Position numbers and translations under genes: made by a program
Shown here: positions 7,665 through 15,389 of the stretch, piece by piece
How the letters are laid out: the number at the start of each line of letters is the position of its first letter
How positions within the stretch are numbered: position 1 is the stretch's first letter
DNA from: Sporomusaceae bacterium UBA7701
GTDB lineage: Bacteria > Bacillota > Negativicutes > Sporomusales > UBA7701
Assembly: GCA_002482545.1 (NCBI GenBank)
Contig: DLGF01000015.1
Coordinates: forward strand, 62,001 to 126,000
Direction of reading: 5' to 3'
Length of the DNA stretch: 64,000 nt
Notes under the pieces: model-generated
The model's database searches: none
What the model was told of the DNA's origin: nothing
What the model saw: the letters and a program-made list of their open reading frames with translations, nothing else

Positions 7665-8145
7665 TATCGGCATTATCACCGCCAGCGACAGGGGGTCGCG
7701 CGGCGAACGGGAGGACATAAGCGGCAAGACGGTCGCCACGATGCTGGCGGGCCTCGGCCAGGTCAAATACTATGTGGTGGTGCCTGACGAGAAGGAAGCC
7801 TTGAGCGGGGAAATCGTCCACATGGCCGATCATTTGCGGCTTGACCTTATCCTGACGACCGGCGGCACCGGCCTGGGCCCCCGGGATGTGACGCCGGAAG
7901 CCACGCTGGCGGTCGTTGACCGCGAAGTTCCCGGCATTCCCGAGGCTATGCGGGCCAAATCGCTGGAGAAAACTTCCCGGGCCATGCTGTCCCGGGCGGT
8001 TGCCGGCATTCGCGGCCGTACGCTGATTATCAATCTGCCGGGCAGTCCCAAAGGGGTCAGGGAGTGCCTGGAGGTCGTACTGCCGGCGCTGGAGCATGGC
8101 CTGGCCATCCTGAAGGGAGAGACCGGGGAATGCGGGGAAGCCTGA
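7657..8145 (+). CDS. mog: Molybdopterin adenylyltransferase Mog/MoaB family
   Basis: 162 residues from the ATG at 7657, which follows GAGGTGG and overlaps the MOSC stop by 8 nt. Family motifs are GIITASDRGSRGEREDISG, ILTTGGTGLGPRDVTPEAT, IPGIPEAMR-like DREVPGIPEAMR and INLPGSPKGVRECL. It activates molybdopterin by adenylation before metal insertion. It is the last gene of the operon and is followed by a terminator. No moaE or moeA is present here; they must lie elsewhere if the pathway is complete. Confidence 0.95.
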   Translation: MFDIGIITASDRGSRGEREDISGKTVATMLAGLGQVKYYVVVPDEKEALSGEIVHMADHLRLDLILTTGGTGLGPRDVTPEATLAVVDREVPGIPEAMRAKSLEKTSRAMLSRAVAGIRGRTLIINLPGSPKGVRECLEVVLPALEHGLAILKGETGECGEA

Positions 8146-8180
8146 TATTTCCCCCAAAAGCGCCTCACCGCAAAACCGAA

Positions 8181-8203
8181 AAGAGCACCGGAGGTGCTCT
8201 TTT
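8181..8203. terminator. Terminator closing the moa operon
   Basis: AAGAGCACC and GGTGCTCTT form a 9-bp stem with a 3-nt loop followed by T residues. It also lies at the 3' end of the convergent esterase gene. Confidence 0.88.
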
Positions 8204-8211
8204 TATGTTGG

Positions 8212-9828
8212 TCAGCGGGTTACGTTGGTCCAGTTGGCATTGATGAGCTGGGCCATGAGTTTCTTGCCGGGGATGTCGGGGTGCAGGCCGTCGGTGGCGT
8301 AATAATCGGGCAGTTCGTTGTCGGGGTCGGACAGGTAGGGCGCGAGGTCGATGTAGTAAGGCTGCTGGCGGATAAACGCGTTGACTGCTTCGAATTCCCG
8401 GCGCCAGTGGGGGGATGTTTCCTCGCTGAAGACCTTCCAGATGGCCGCCGGTTTGATGGGGGGCAGGGTCAGGAAGATGGGACGGATGTCATTGGCCAGA
8501 CACTTATCCCGGATGGCCGCTAGGTCCTCGATCACTTTGTTTGCGGGTACGCCGCCCCGGAGGCTGTTGGTGCCGCCCATGATGAGAAGATAGCGGGGGT
8601 GGAAGGGAAGGACATCCCGTTCAAACCGCTCGGCCATGGTTTCCGAAGTGTCGCCGCTTTTGCCGAGGTTGGCGGCCGGGAAGGAAAGATAGGTTTGAAA
8701 GCTGTACTCCCAGTCGGCCGGGGAATAGGAGACGGCGCCGCCGCCATGGGTGATGCTGTCGCCGAACGTGGCGGCGTAGCTGCCTTTGGACAGATCAACA
8801 ACAAACCGGCCGGTGTCGGAATAAGTGCCGACCGGCTCGCCGGAGGCATCCAGGCCGATGACCCGCCAGTAATAGGTGCCCGGGGTACCGCGCGGCTCTT
8901 CGTCGTAACAGGCGAAGCCGGTCACCCGGGTGCTCCAGATCCGGTGCGCCGAGGGAGTGGTGCCGTTGGGGTTTTCCGGCGGGTGATCCAGGACCTCGAC
9001 TTCGTATTCGGCGGCACCGTGAATGGGAATCCACGAATAGGCGGGATACAGGGGCGTGGCCATCCCTTCCCGGTTGAATTCGACCGAAATGAGGGGACGG
9101 GCGGGAAGATGCTGCTGATGGTCGAGATAGGTTTCCTGGGCGTCGGAGAAAACCCCCAGGGGGTTTCCGTCGTAGTCGAGCGCCCGGACCCGCCAGTAGA
9201 TGCAGTCGCCGGGGTAATCGGACAAGTCGGCCTGATAGCCGTTGGTGAATACTTCCCGCGACGCGGCCACCCGGCGTTCGGACGGCTCCGTCGCGTTGGG
9301 ATTCTCCGGCGGGGCGTCCAGGAATTCGATCTCATAATAGACGGCGCCGGGCACCACGGTCCAGGTCAGCATGGGCTTGTCGGCGGCGGGTGCGTTCGCG
9401 GGAAACTGGCAGGTGGCCGCGGGTTTGAGGCGATGGAAATTCTCCAGGGATATGCCCAGGGTTTTCGCCAGATTGAGGTAATTGGAATAACGGCCGAGGG
9501 GCTGGCGAAACAGTCCGTGGGCGGAAACCCGCCAATAAGTGCGGAACGGATAGATGCGGCTGAAGGTCATCTGATTTTTCCAGGTATGGTACACCGCCAC
9601 GCGCTCCGCCGGCTGAGCCGGGGAGGCGCTGCCCGGGGGCGGGCTTCTCAGCACTTCGATTTCATAATAGGCCGGATAAGGCAGGCGGGTCCAGGCCAGC
9701 GTGTAGACGTTGCCGGAATAGTCGGCCTGAAGGTGCGGTTTGTAGTTGGCGATGCCGAACGCTCCAGCCGATTCGATGGCATAGAGCGCCGCCGCGGCCA
9801 ACAGTGCAATCCCAATGATACGTTTCAT
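8212..9828 (-). CDS. Secreted SGNH/GDSL-type esterase with three N-terminal beta-sandwich repeats
   Basis: 538 residues from ATG 9828, which follows ACGGGGTATATGC. An upstream GTG at 9861 has no ribosome-binding site. MKRIIGIALLAAAALYAIESAGA is a signal peptide. Three repeats of about 105 residues follow, each with YYEIE(V/F)L or EYEVEVLD, then a PPENPN-like loop and YWRV...G(R/V/T)YS, resembling fibronectin-III sandwiches. The C-terminal catalytic domain carries GDSITHGGG, SGDTSETMAERF, GGTNSLRGG and DGLHPD, the four SGNH blocks, so an active esterase or acetylesterase on an exported polymer is likely. Substrate unknown. It stands alone, convergent with the moa operon. Confidence 0.88.
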   Translation of the reverse strand: MKRIIGIALLAAAALYAIESAGAFGIANYKPHLQADYSGNVYTLAWTRLPYPAYYEIEVLRSPPPGSASPAQPAERVAVYHTWKNQMTFSRIYPFRTYWRVSAHGLFRQPLGRYSNYLNLAKTLGISLENFHRLKPAATCQFPANAPAADKPMLTWTVVPGAVYYEIEFLDAPPENPNATEPSERRVAASREVFTNGYQADLSDYPGDCIYWRVRALDYDGNPLGVFSDAQETYLDHQQHLPARPLISVEFNREGMATPLYPAYSWIPIHGAAEYEVEVLDHPPENPNGTTPSAHRIWSTRVTGFACYDEEPRGTPGTYYWRVIGLDASGEPVGTYSDTGRFVVDLSKGSYAATFGDSITHGGGAVSYSPADWEYSFQTYLSFPAANLGKSGDTSETMAERFERDVLPFHPRYLLIMGGTNSLRGGVPANKVIEDLAAIRDKCLANDIRPIFLTLPPIKPAAIWKVFSEETSPHWRREFEAVNAFIRQQPYYIDLAPYLSDPDNELPDYYATDGLHPDIPGKKLMAQLINANWTNVTR

Positions 9829-9926
9829 GCATATACCCCGTGATATCGCGTTTTTCCACAAGGGATTGCCTGATTTGCGCCGAAGTTCAAAATCAATAGT
9901 GGCAATTCCGCCTGGGAGATGATGTA

Positions 9927-11126
9927 TTGTTCAACCGGTCCCTGTATACTTTGCCCTTTATCAGCTTGATTTTTGCCAATATGTTTTTCTGGATGAGCGC
10001 CAACTTTTTTCTGCCGGTCTTACCCATATACTATCACAGCTTGGGGATGAATGACCACCAGGTCGGTTTGGCGATCGGCGCCTATTCGCTCGGCGCGTTG
10101 CTGTTCCGGCTGCCGTCGGGCAAGGCGGTCGACCGCTGGGGAGGCCGCCGGGTGATTTCAGCAGGCATCCTGTTATCCATCGCCGCCATCGCGAGCTATT
10201 ATTTCAGCCAGACAACGGCAACCGCCACGGTAAGCCGCTTTTTGCACGGGATGGGGATATCGGGCTACAGCGCGGCGGCGCTGACGATGGTTACCCTGAT
10301 GCCGGATGAGCGCAACACGACCCAGGCGGTGGCCGCCTACACGCTTTTTACCATGTTCGGCATCGGGATTGCGGCCAGCTCGGCCAGTTGGCTGTTTCAG
10401 CTCAGCGGGATGCCGCTGGTGATCGCCGCCGGAATTGCGGCGACCGGCTTGGCGCTGATATTATTCCCGCTGCGGGCCCAGGTGAAAATGCCGGCGGAGC
10501 AGGGGGAAATCCTGCCGTTCCGGGCGATGATGAAAAGGCCCGGGATCGTTATCCCCACCGTCAGCCTGGCGGCCGCCAACATGTGCTACGGTTCGATGAT
10601 GACTTTTCTGCCGCTCTTGATGCTCAGCCAGGGAATGGCTGAGTTTCATCTCTTTTATGTGTCCTACGCGGTTGCCGTCGTATTCACCCGGTTTTGGGTG
10701 GGCTGGCTAAGTGAGCGGTTCGCGTCGGAACGGCTGACCTTCTTTGTTTTGCTGCTGTTGGCGGCGACGATGCTGACCGCCGGCGGCGTGACCGGGCCGG
10801 GAGCGCTGCTGCTGAGCGGCGCCGGCATAGGCGCGGGCTATGGATTGGCCTTTCCGGTGATGGCCACGACGATTACCGCCAATACGCAGCCCGCCAACCG
10901 CGGATCGGCGTTCGGCTTTTTCACCACTGCCGTCGACGTGGGCTTTGCCGCCGGCGCCATCGCCATGGGGGCGGTGGCTGCGGCCTGGGGCTATAAGGCG
11001 GTATTCGTCACCGCCGGGCTGTATACGGCGGCCTATGCCTTTTTGTACCAGGCATGGCTGCTGGGCAAGCTGGACCCGAAAAGGCTGCGGCCTGACCGGG
11101 CGAGGAGGCCGCTTCCCAAAATATAA
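9927..11126 (+). CDS. MFS transporter (12 TM)
   Basis: 399 residues, highly hydrophobic, with the MFS loop motif GKAVDRWGGRRVI between TM2 and TM3 and a matching loop in the second half (GWLSERFASERL). It is probably a 12-helix inner-membrane drug or metabolite exporter of the multidrug-like type; the substrate cannot be read from sequence. The start is TTG at 9927 after a weak TGGGAG. It is a single-gene unit ending in a terminator that overlaps its stop codon. Confidence 0.9.
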   Translation: MFNRSLYTLPFISLIFANMFFWMSANFFLPVLPIYYHSLGMNDHQVGLAIGAYSLGALLFRLPSGKAVDRWGGRRVISAGILLSIAAIASYYFSQTTATATVSRFLHGMGISGYSAAALTMVTLMPDERNTTQAVAAYTLFTMFGIGIAASSASWLFQLSGMPLVIAAGIAATGLALILFPLRAQVKMPAEQGEILPFRAMMKRPGIVIPTVSLAAANMCYGSMMTFLPLLMLSQGMAEFHLFYVSYAVAVVFTRFWVGWLSERFASERLTFFVLLLLAATMLTAGGVTGPGALLLSGAGIGAGYGLAFPVMATTITANTQPANRGSAFGFFTTAVDVGFAAGAIAMGAVAAAWGYKAVFVTAGLYTAAYAFLYQAWLLGKLDPKRLRPDRARRPLPKI

Positions 11127-11159
11127 CGCCGTCTGCCAATGGCAGACGGCGTTATATTT
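11119..11159. terminator. Bidirectional terminator between MFS gene and hydG
   Basis: A 19-bp perfect stem (11119-11137 with 11141-11159) has a 3-nt loop and A/T-rich ends. The stop codon of the MFS gene lies inside the left arm. hydG ends 20 nt away on the other strand. Confidence 0.8.
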
Positions 11160-11179
11160 GTCCGTGAGGACTTGGACGC

Positions 11180-12607
11180 CTAGAAATAGAGGTCCCGGGA
11201 GCCTTGCTCGATTTCGTCCAGCCGTTTGACGGTCGCGGCCCGGATGGAGTCCTGGGGGATATCCGCCAGACTCTTCGCGATGAGCGCTTCCCCGGCGGCC
11301 TTGGTGGCTTCGTCGGCGTAGTCGAGGAGATATTCCTTGAACGTCAGGATAGCGTTGGGCAGGCAGACGTTCTGGATTTCGCCGCTTTTCGCGAGGCTCA
11401 TGAACCGGTCGCCGGTGCGGCCCTGGCGGTAGCAGGCGGTGCAGTAGCTGGGGATGAACCCTTTGTCGCACAGCATGCGGATAATCTCGTCCGGCGACCG
11501 GTTGTCGCCGACTTCGAATTGCATGCCGCTTTCCGCTTGACATTCCTCTTTGTGGGCGGTGTGGTAGCCGCCCACGCCGGTACAGGAGCCGGCGCTGATC
11601 TGGGAGATGCCGTAGGTAATGAGTTCATCCCGGAGCTGTGAAGATTCCCGGGTGGACAGGATCATGCCGGTATAGGGAACTGCCAGCCGGATAATGGCGA
11701 CTATTTTTTTGAAATCCTCGTCCCCCACGAGATCGGGGAAGCTTTTAAGGTCTATGCCGCCGGCGGGCCGGAGGCGCGGCACCGAGATGGTATGAGGGCC
11801 GACCCCGAAGGTGCTGTCGAGATGCTCGGCGTGCAGGAACATCGCCACGGTTTCGTATTTGAAATCATAGAGGCCGTACAGAACCCCGATGCCGACGTCG
11901 TCGATCCCGGCCCGCATGGCCCGGTCCATGGCGGTCGTGTGCCAGTTGTAGTCGCGCTTAGGGCCGGTGGGATGGAGCTGGGCGTAGGTGGGGCGGTGAT
12001 AGGTCTCCTGAAACAGGATGTAGGTGCCGATTTCGGCGTCCTTGAGCTTTTGGTAGTCTTCAATGGTCGTGGCGGCGATGTTGACGTTGACCCGGCGGAT
12101 GCTGCCGTTGCCGTCTTTGATGCTGTAAATTTCCTTGATCGCGTCCGTGACATAGTCGATCGGGCAGTTGACCGGGTCTTCGCCCGCTTCGAGGGCGAGG
12201 CGCTTGTGGCCGAGCGATTCGAGGATTTCCACTTCTTCCCGGACTTCGGCCGGCGACAACCGGCGGCGAAGCTGCACGTCATTGCCGGACCGGTAGCCGC
12301 AGTAGCTGCAATTGTTGACACAATAACTGGAGATATAGAGCGGAGCGAAGAGCACGATCCGCGTGCCGTAGATGGACTGTTTGACTGCGGCGGCGGTTTG
12401 GTACATCTCCGCCAAGAGCTCGGCGTCCCGGACTTCGAGCAGCACGGCGACTTCGGCCGCGGTCAGCCCATGGTACTTGGCGGCCTTGGCGATGATTTGC
12501 CGCACGGCGGCCTTGTCCTGGGCCTTTACCCGGGCCTCGGACAGCAGGCTAAGGATCAGCGCGTCATCAATAAAGGCGTCGGAAGTGCGTTGTTGTTCAT
12601 TGATCAT
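11180..12607 (-). CDS. hydG: [FeFe]-hydrogenase H-cluster maturase HydG
   Basis: 475 residues, normal family length. This radical-SAM tyrosine lyase makes the CO and CN ligands of the H-cluster as an Fe(CO)2(CN) synthon. The radical-SAM cluster motif is CVNNCSYC (C96, C100, C103). The C-terminal auxiliary cluster region is SYCTACYRQGRTGDRFM with a downstream NVC. HydE and HydF are not in the window. It is translated with the TM1266-type gene, whose stop overlaps the hydG start by 11 nt. Expression is probably controlled by the attenuator-like leader upstream of that gene. Confidence 0.97.
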   Translation of the reverse strand: MINEQQRTSDAFIDDALILSLLSEARVKAQDKAAVRQIIAKAAKYHGLTAAEVAVLLEVRDAELLAEMYQTAAAVKQSIYGTRIVLFAPLYISSYCVNNCSYCGYRSGNDVQLRRRLSPAEVREEVEILESLGHKRLALEAGEDPVNCPIDYVTDAIKEIYSIKDGNGSIRRVNVNIAATTIEDYQKLKDAEIGTYILFQETYHRPTYAQLHPTGPKRDYNWHTTAMDRAMRAGIDDVGIGVLYGLYDFKYETVAMFLHAEHLDSTFGVGPHTISVPRLRPAGGIDLKSFPDLVGDEDFKKIVAIIRLAVPYTGMILSTRESSQLRDELITYGISQISAGSCTGVGGYHTAHKEECQAESGMQFEVGDNRSPDEIIRMLCDKGFIPSYCTACYRQGRTGDRFMSLAKSGEIQNVCLPNAILTFKEYLLDYADEATKAAGEALIAKSLADIPQDSIRAATVKRLDEIEQGSRDLYF

Positions 12608-12878
12608 GATGGTTTTCCTCCTGGTTGATACTTTCTGAAGTGAGCGCCGATTTCACGGTTACGCCCGACAGGCGGCCAAGTTTTCCGGTGAGGGCCCCGA
12701 CTTCGTCCGTCGTGCCCTCGATGATCAGGGATATCACGCCAACGTTGGCGTCGGCCCGCGGAATGCCCATGCGCCCGATGATCATATGGCCGTAGGTGCT
12801 GATAATGGCGTTCACCTGATCCGAAACTTGTCTGGGGTCATGAATAACCACGCCGATTACGCCGATGCGTTTTGCCAT
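12597..12878 (-). CDS. TM1266-type iron-only hydrogenase system regulator (ACT-like)
   Basis: 93 residues from ATG 12878, which follows GGGAGGAATGCTGCC. The sequence MAKRIGVIGVVIHDP, then YGHMIIGRMGIPRAD and VISLIIEGTTDEVGALTGKLGRL, matches the small ACT/NikR-like proteins that accompany hydrogenase maturation genes. The family name implies regulation, but no DNA-binding domain is visible and its function is not established. It is the first gene of a two-gene operon with hydG. Longer readings of the frame run into the structured leader and are rejected. Confidence 0.9.
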   Translation of the reverse strand: MAKRIGVIGVVIHDPRQVSDQVNAIISTYGHMIIGRMGIPRADANVGVISLIIEGTTDEVGALTGKLGRLSGVTVKSALTSESINQEENHHDQ

Positions 12879-12895
12879 GGCAGCATTCCTCCCTG

Positions 12896-13043
12896 AAAAA
12901 ATAAACCTTCCTCTGCGCCCAGGCAAAGGAAGGCATGCTGATACCGTCCGGTATTTCCGCCATCCTGTGCGCAGGCGCGCCATGCCCTTGCTTGCAGATT
13001 AGGGTTGTGGAGTGATCTTCCTTCAGCGCAGGAAAAACTGCGC
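12896..13043 (-). promoter_or_regulatory. Attenuator/riboswitch-like leader of TM1266-hydG
   Basis: Between the -10 box and the start codon lies about 185 nt of leader on the minus strand. An 11-bp stem (12933-12923 with 12916-12906; one G-U pair, 6-nt loop) is followed by UUUAUUUUUU and then directly by the ribosome-binding site, an intrinsic terminator placed as in riboswitch platforms. An upstream AAGGAAG (13023-13017) can pair with CTTCCTT of the terminator's left arm, giving an antiterminator. A further pairing GGCATG/CATGCC (12986-12981 with 12937-12932) also overlaps that arm. Hairpins at 13043-13026 and ATACCG/CGGTAT lie between. No known riboswitch class is recognised. Confidence 0.6.
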
Positions 13044-13063
13044 CGTCAGAATTATTTGATTTC

Positions 13064-13069
13064 ATTATA
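13064..13069 (-). promoter_or_regulatory. -10 box for the TM1266-hydG transcript
   Basis: Perfect TATAAT on the minus strand, about 190 nt upstream of the TM1266-type start and just upstream of the structured leader. The -35 region is T-rich but has no clear TTGACA. Confidence 0.5.
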
Positions 13070-13202
13070 CACTATGGAACGGAAAAAGTATCGGGGTCTG
13101 GAGAAATTTTTCACAGGCCGGAATGGCTGGGTCTTGTCCCGGGTATCATATACTAGTTCGGAAGATCGCTGCCAGCCGCGCAGACCGGGAGGAAGAGGAA
13201 TT

Positions 13203-14114
13203 TTGAGCGTAAAAGTGGGGATTCCCCGCGCCCTTTTATATTATTACCATGGCGATGCCTGGCGGGAATTTTTCCGGCTGCTCGGCGCGGAACCGGTGGT
13301 GTCGGGAGAGACGACCCAGGCGACGGTGGCGGCCGGCGGCGGAGTGGATGAGGTATGCCTGCCGGTCAAGGTCTTTTTTGGCCACGCCTGCGAGCTCGCG
13401 GGCAAGGTCGACTATCTATTTGTCCCCCGGATCATCAGCCTGGGGGCGGGACAGTATTCCTGCCCGAAGATGATGGGGTTGCCTGACCTGCTAAAGGCCT
13501 GTTACGACGGTTTGCCGCCCCTCCTGGACATGACGGTGCGGTGGAGCCGCCTCGGGCCGTGGCCGGCTGTCGCCGAAATCGGAAGGCGCCTGGGAAAACC
13601 GGCGCCGGCGGCCTTATGGGCCTGGTACAGGGCAAACCGGCAGGGCGCCGGGCCGGCGGAAGCAAGCGGGGCCGGCGGCGGACCGGCCGCCGGCCCCAGG
13701 GTTGCGCTCGTGGGACACCCTTATCTTCTCCGGGACCGCCAGGTCAGCATGGACATTCTCCGCAAGTTGAGGGGCATGGGGGTTCGGCTCTTGCTGGCCG
13801 ATGCGGCGTCTGCCGGGGACCTCCCCTGTTTCGCCGACCGGCTCCCGAAGAAAATCTTCTGGCATTATTGCCGGAAGCTGGCGGGAGCGGCGCTGGCTTT
13901 GCTCCACGCAGCGGCGCCGCCCGACGGACTGGTGTTTGTCACTTCTTTTTCCTGCGGCCCCGACTCGCTCATCGGCGAAATCATCAAGAGCCGCGCCGCG
14001 GAACGGGGCGTGCCGTTTCTACTGCTCACGGTGGACGAGCATACCGCTGAGGCGGGTTTCGTAACCCGCCTGGAGGCGTTTGTCGATATGCTAAGCCGGA
14101 GGAACAGGCTATGA
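13203..14114 (+). CDS. 2-hydroxyacyl-CoA dehydratase-like / activase-related protein (DUF2229 type), subunit A, copy 1
   Basis: 303 residues from TTG 13203, behind GGGAGGAAGAGGAA. It begins VKVGIPRALLYYYHG. Conserved cysteines lie in EVCLPVKVFFGHA, YSCPKMMGLPD and TSFSCGPDSL, plausible iron-sulfur ligands. The C-terminus carries TVDEHTAEAGFVTRLEAF, a signature shared by all four such proteins in this window. The family is related to HgdB/HgdC-type dehydratases and double-cubane reductases, which receive electrons from an ATP-driven activase. The gene is followed by its partner with a 4-nt overlap. A paralogous pair with a nearby activase gene lies at 36961-38959. The reaction is unknown. Confidence 0.85.
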   Translation: MSVKVGIPRALLYYYHGDAWREFFRLLGAEPVVSGETTQATVAAGGGVDEVCLPVKVFFGHACELAGKVDYLFVPRIISLGAGQYSCPKMMGLPDLLKACYDGLPPLLDMTVRWSRLGPWPAVAEIGRRLGKPAPAALWAWYRANRQGAGPAEASGAGGGPAAGPRVALVGHPYLLRDRQVSMDILRKLRGMGVRLLLADAASAGDLPCFADRLPKKIFWHYCRKLAGAALALLHAAAPPDGLVFVTSFSCGPDSLIGEIIKSRAAERGVPFLLLTVDEHTAEAGFVTRLEAFVDMLSRRNRL

Positions 14115-15187
14115 TGATTACTTTTCCCCGCATGGGGCCCTTGCATGTGGTGCTGGCCGGGCTGCTGGCCGACTTGGGCGCAGGCGTGGTCGTACCGCCG
14201 CCGGTGAGCAAGGAAACCCTGGAGATCGGCACGAAATATTCGCCGGAGACGGCATGCCTGCCCTTCAAGATTGGAATCGGGAATTTCATCCAGGCTATCG
14301 AGCAGGGGGCGGACACCGTTATTACCTGTGGCGGCGTTGGTCCGTGCCGCCTGGGGTATTATGCCGAGGTCCAAAAAAACATTTTGCAGGAGCTGGGCTA
14401 CCGGGCGGAATTTCTGGTGGTGGAGCCCAGTGCGGCCAGCGTGTGGCGGACGCTGAAACGGCTGGCCGGCGGACGGTCATGGCGCCAGGTGGCCGGCGCC
14501 TTCCGCCTGGCCGGCGCCAAGCTTGCGGCTCTGGACGAACTGGAGCGGGCGGTCTGCTATGTTCGGCCCAGGGAAGCGCGGCCGGGACAGGGTGACGCCG
14601 TAAGGGACCAGGCCGTCAGGGAACTGGAGCGCGCCGGCTCAGCGGCCGCCGTCGGGAAAATCGCCGAAGAATACCGCGCCGCCCTCGCCGGGGTGCCAAC
14701 CGATAAGGCGGCCGAACCGCTGAAGGTGGGACTGGTAGGCGAGATATACGTCATGCTGGAACCCTATGTCAATCAGGATATCATGAGGCGGCTGGGCCGC
14801 CTGGGGGTGGAGGTCCGGCCCACGCTGCTCCTCGGCGATTATGTCCGCACCCATGTGCTGCGAAACTACAGGTCGGTCCGCTGCGCCGCCGACATCACGG
14901 CTAAGGCGGCGCGCTACCTGGCCCACCCGGTGGGCGGCCACGGCGTAAAAAGCATCGGCCATGCCGTGGCCATGGGCCAGGAGCGCTACGACGGGATGGT
15001 CCATGTGTTTCCGTTTACCTGTATGCCGGAAGTCATCGCCCGAAACATCCTTCCCAAGGTCAGCCGGGAGGAGGGGCTTCCCGTGCTGTCCCTCGCCTTT
15101 GACGAGCAGAGCGGCGAAGCGGGGATCGCGACTAGGCTGGAAGCATTCGTCGATCTCCTCGGCTACCGGCGTTCCAGGCTTTCGTAG
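14111..15187 (+). CDS. 2-hydroxyacyl-CoA dehydratase-like protein, subunit B, copy 1
   Basis: 358 residues. It starts MMITFPRMGPLHVVLAGLL and overlaps the preceding gene by 4 nt, so the two subunits are translationally coupled. Likely cluster ligands are in ETACLPFKIGIGNF, TCGGVGPCRLGYY and VFPFTCMPEV. A GEIYVMLEPYVN block and the C-terminal DEQSGEAGIATRLEAF match copy 2 (36961-38043). By family analogy it would bind an iron-sulfur cluster and take electrons from an activase. No activase gene adjoins this copy, so it may share the one at 35939. Confidence 0.87.
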   Translation: MMITFPRMGPLHVVLAGLLADLGAGVVVPPPVSKETLEIGTKYSPETACLPFKIGIGNFIQAIEQGADTVITCGGVGPCRLGYYAEVQKNILQELGYRAEFLVVEPSAASVWRTLKRLAGGRSWRQVAGAFRLAGAKLAALDELERAVCYVRPREARPGQGDAVRDQAVRELERAGSAAAVGKIAEEYRAALAGVPTDKAAEPLKVGLVGEIYVMLEPYVNQDIMRRLGRLGVEVRPTLLLGDYVRTHVLRNYRSVRCAADITAKAARYLAHPVGGHGVKSIGHAVAMGQERYDGMVHVFPFTCMPEVIARNILPKVSREEGLPVLSLAFDEQSGEAGIATRLEAFVDLLGYRRSRLS

Positions 15188-15389
15188 GCCTTGCCTCTTC
15201 CCGCCCGCCGGGATTTCCCGCGCCGCAGGAAGGAAACCGCCGCCCGGACGCAGAAAGCAATCATAAAGGAAGGGTCGCCGGCGGCCGGGAAACGGGCCGC
15301 GGCACAAAATGACGGCGATCCGGAAGCCGCCGCCGGACGCGCGGCGGACCGAACTGCCGGCGCAAGGGCCGGCCGGGGTGATGATATAA

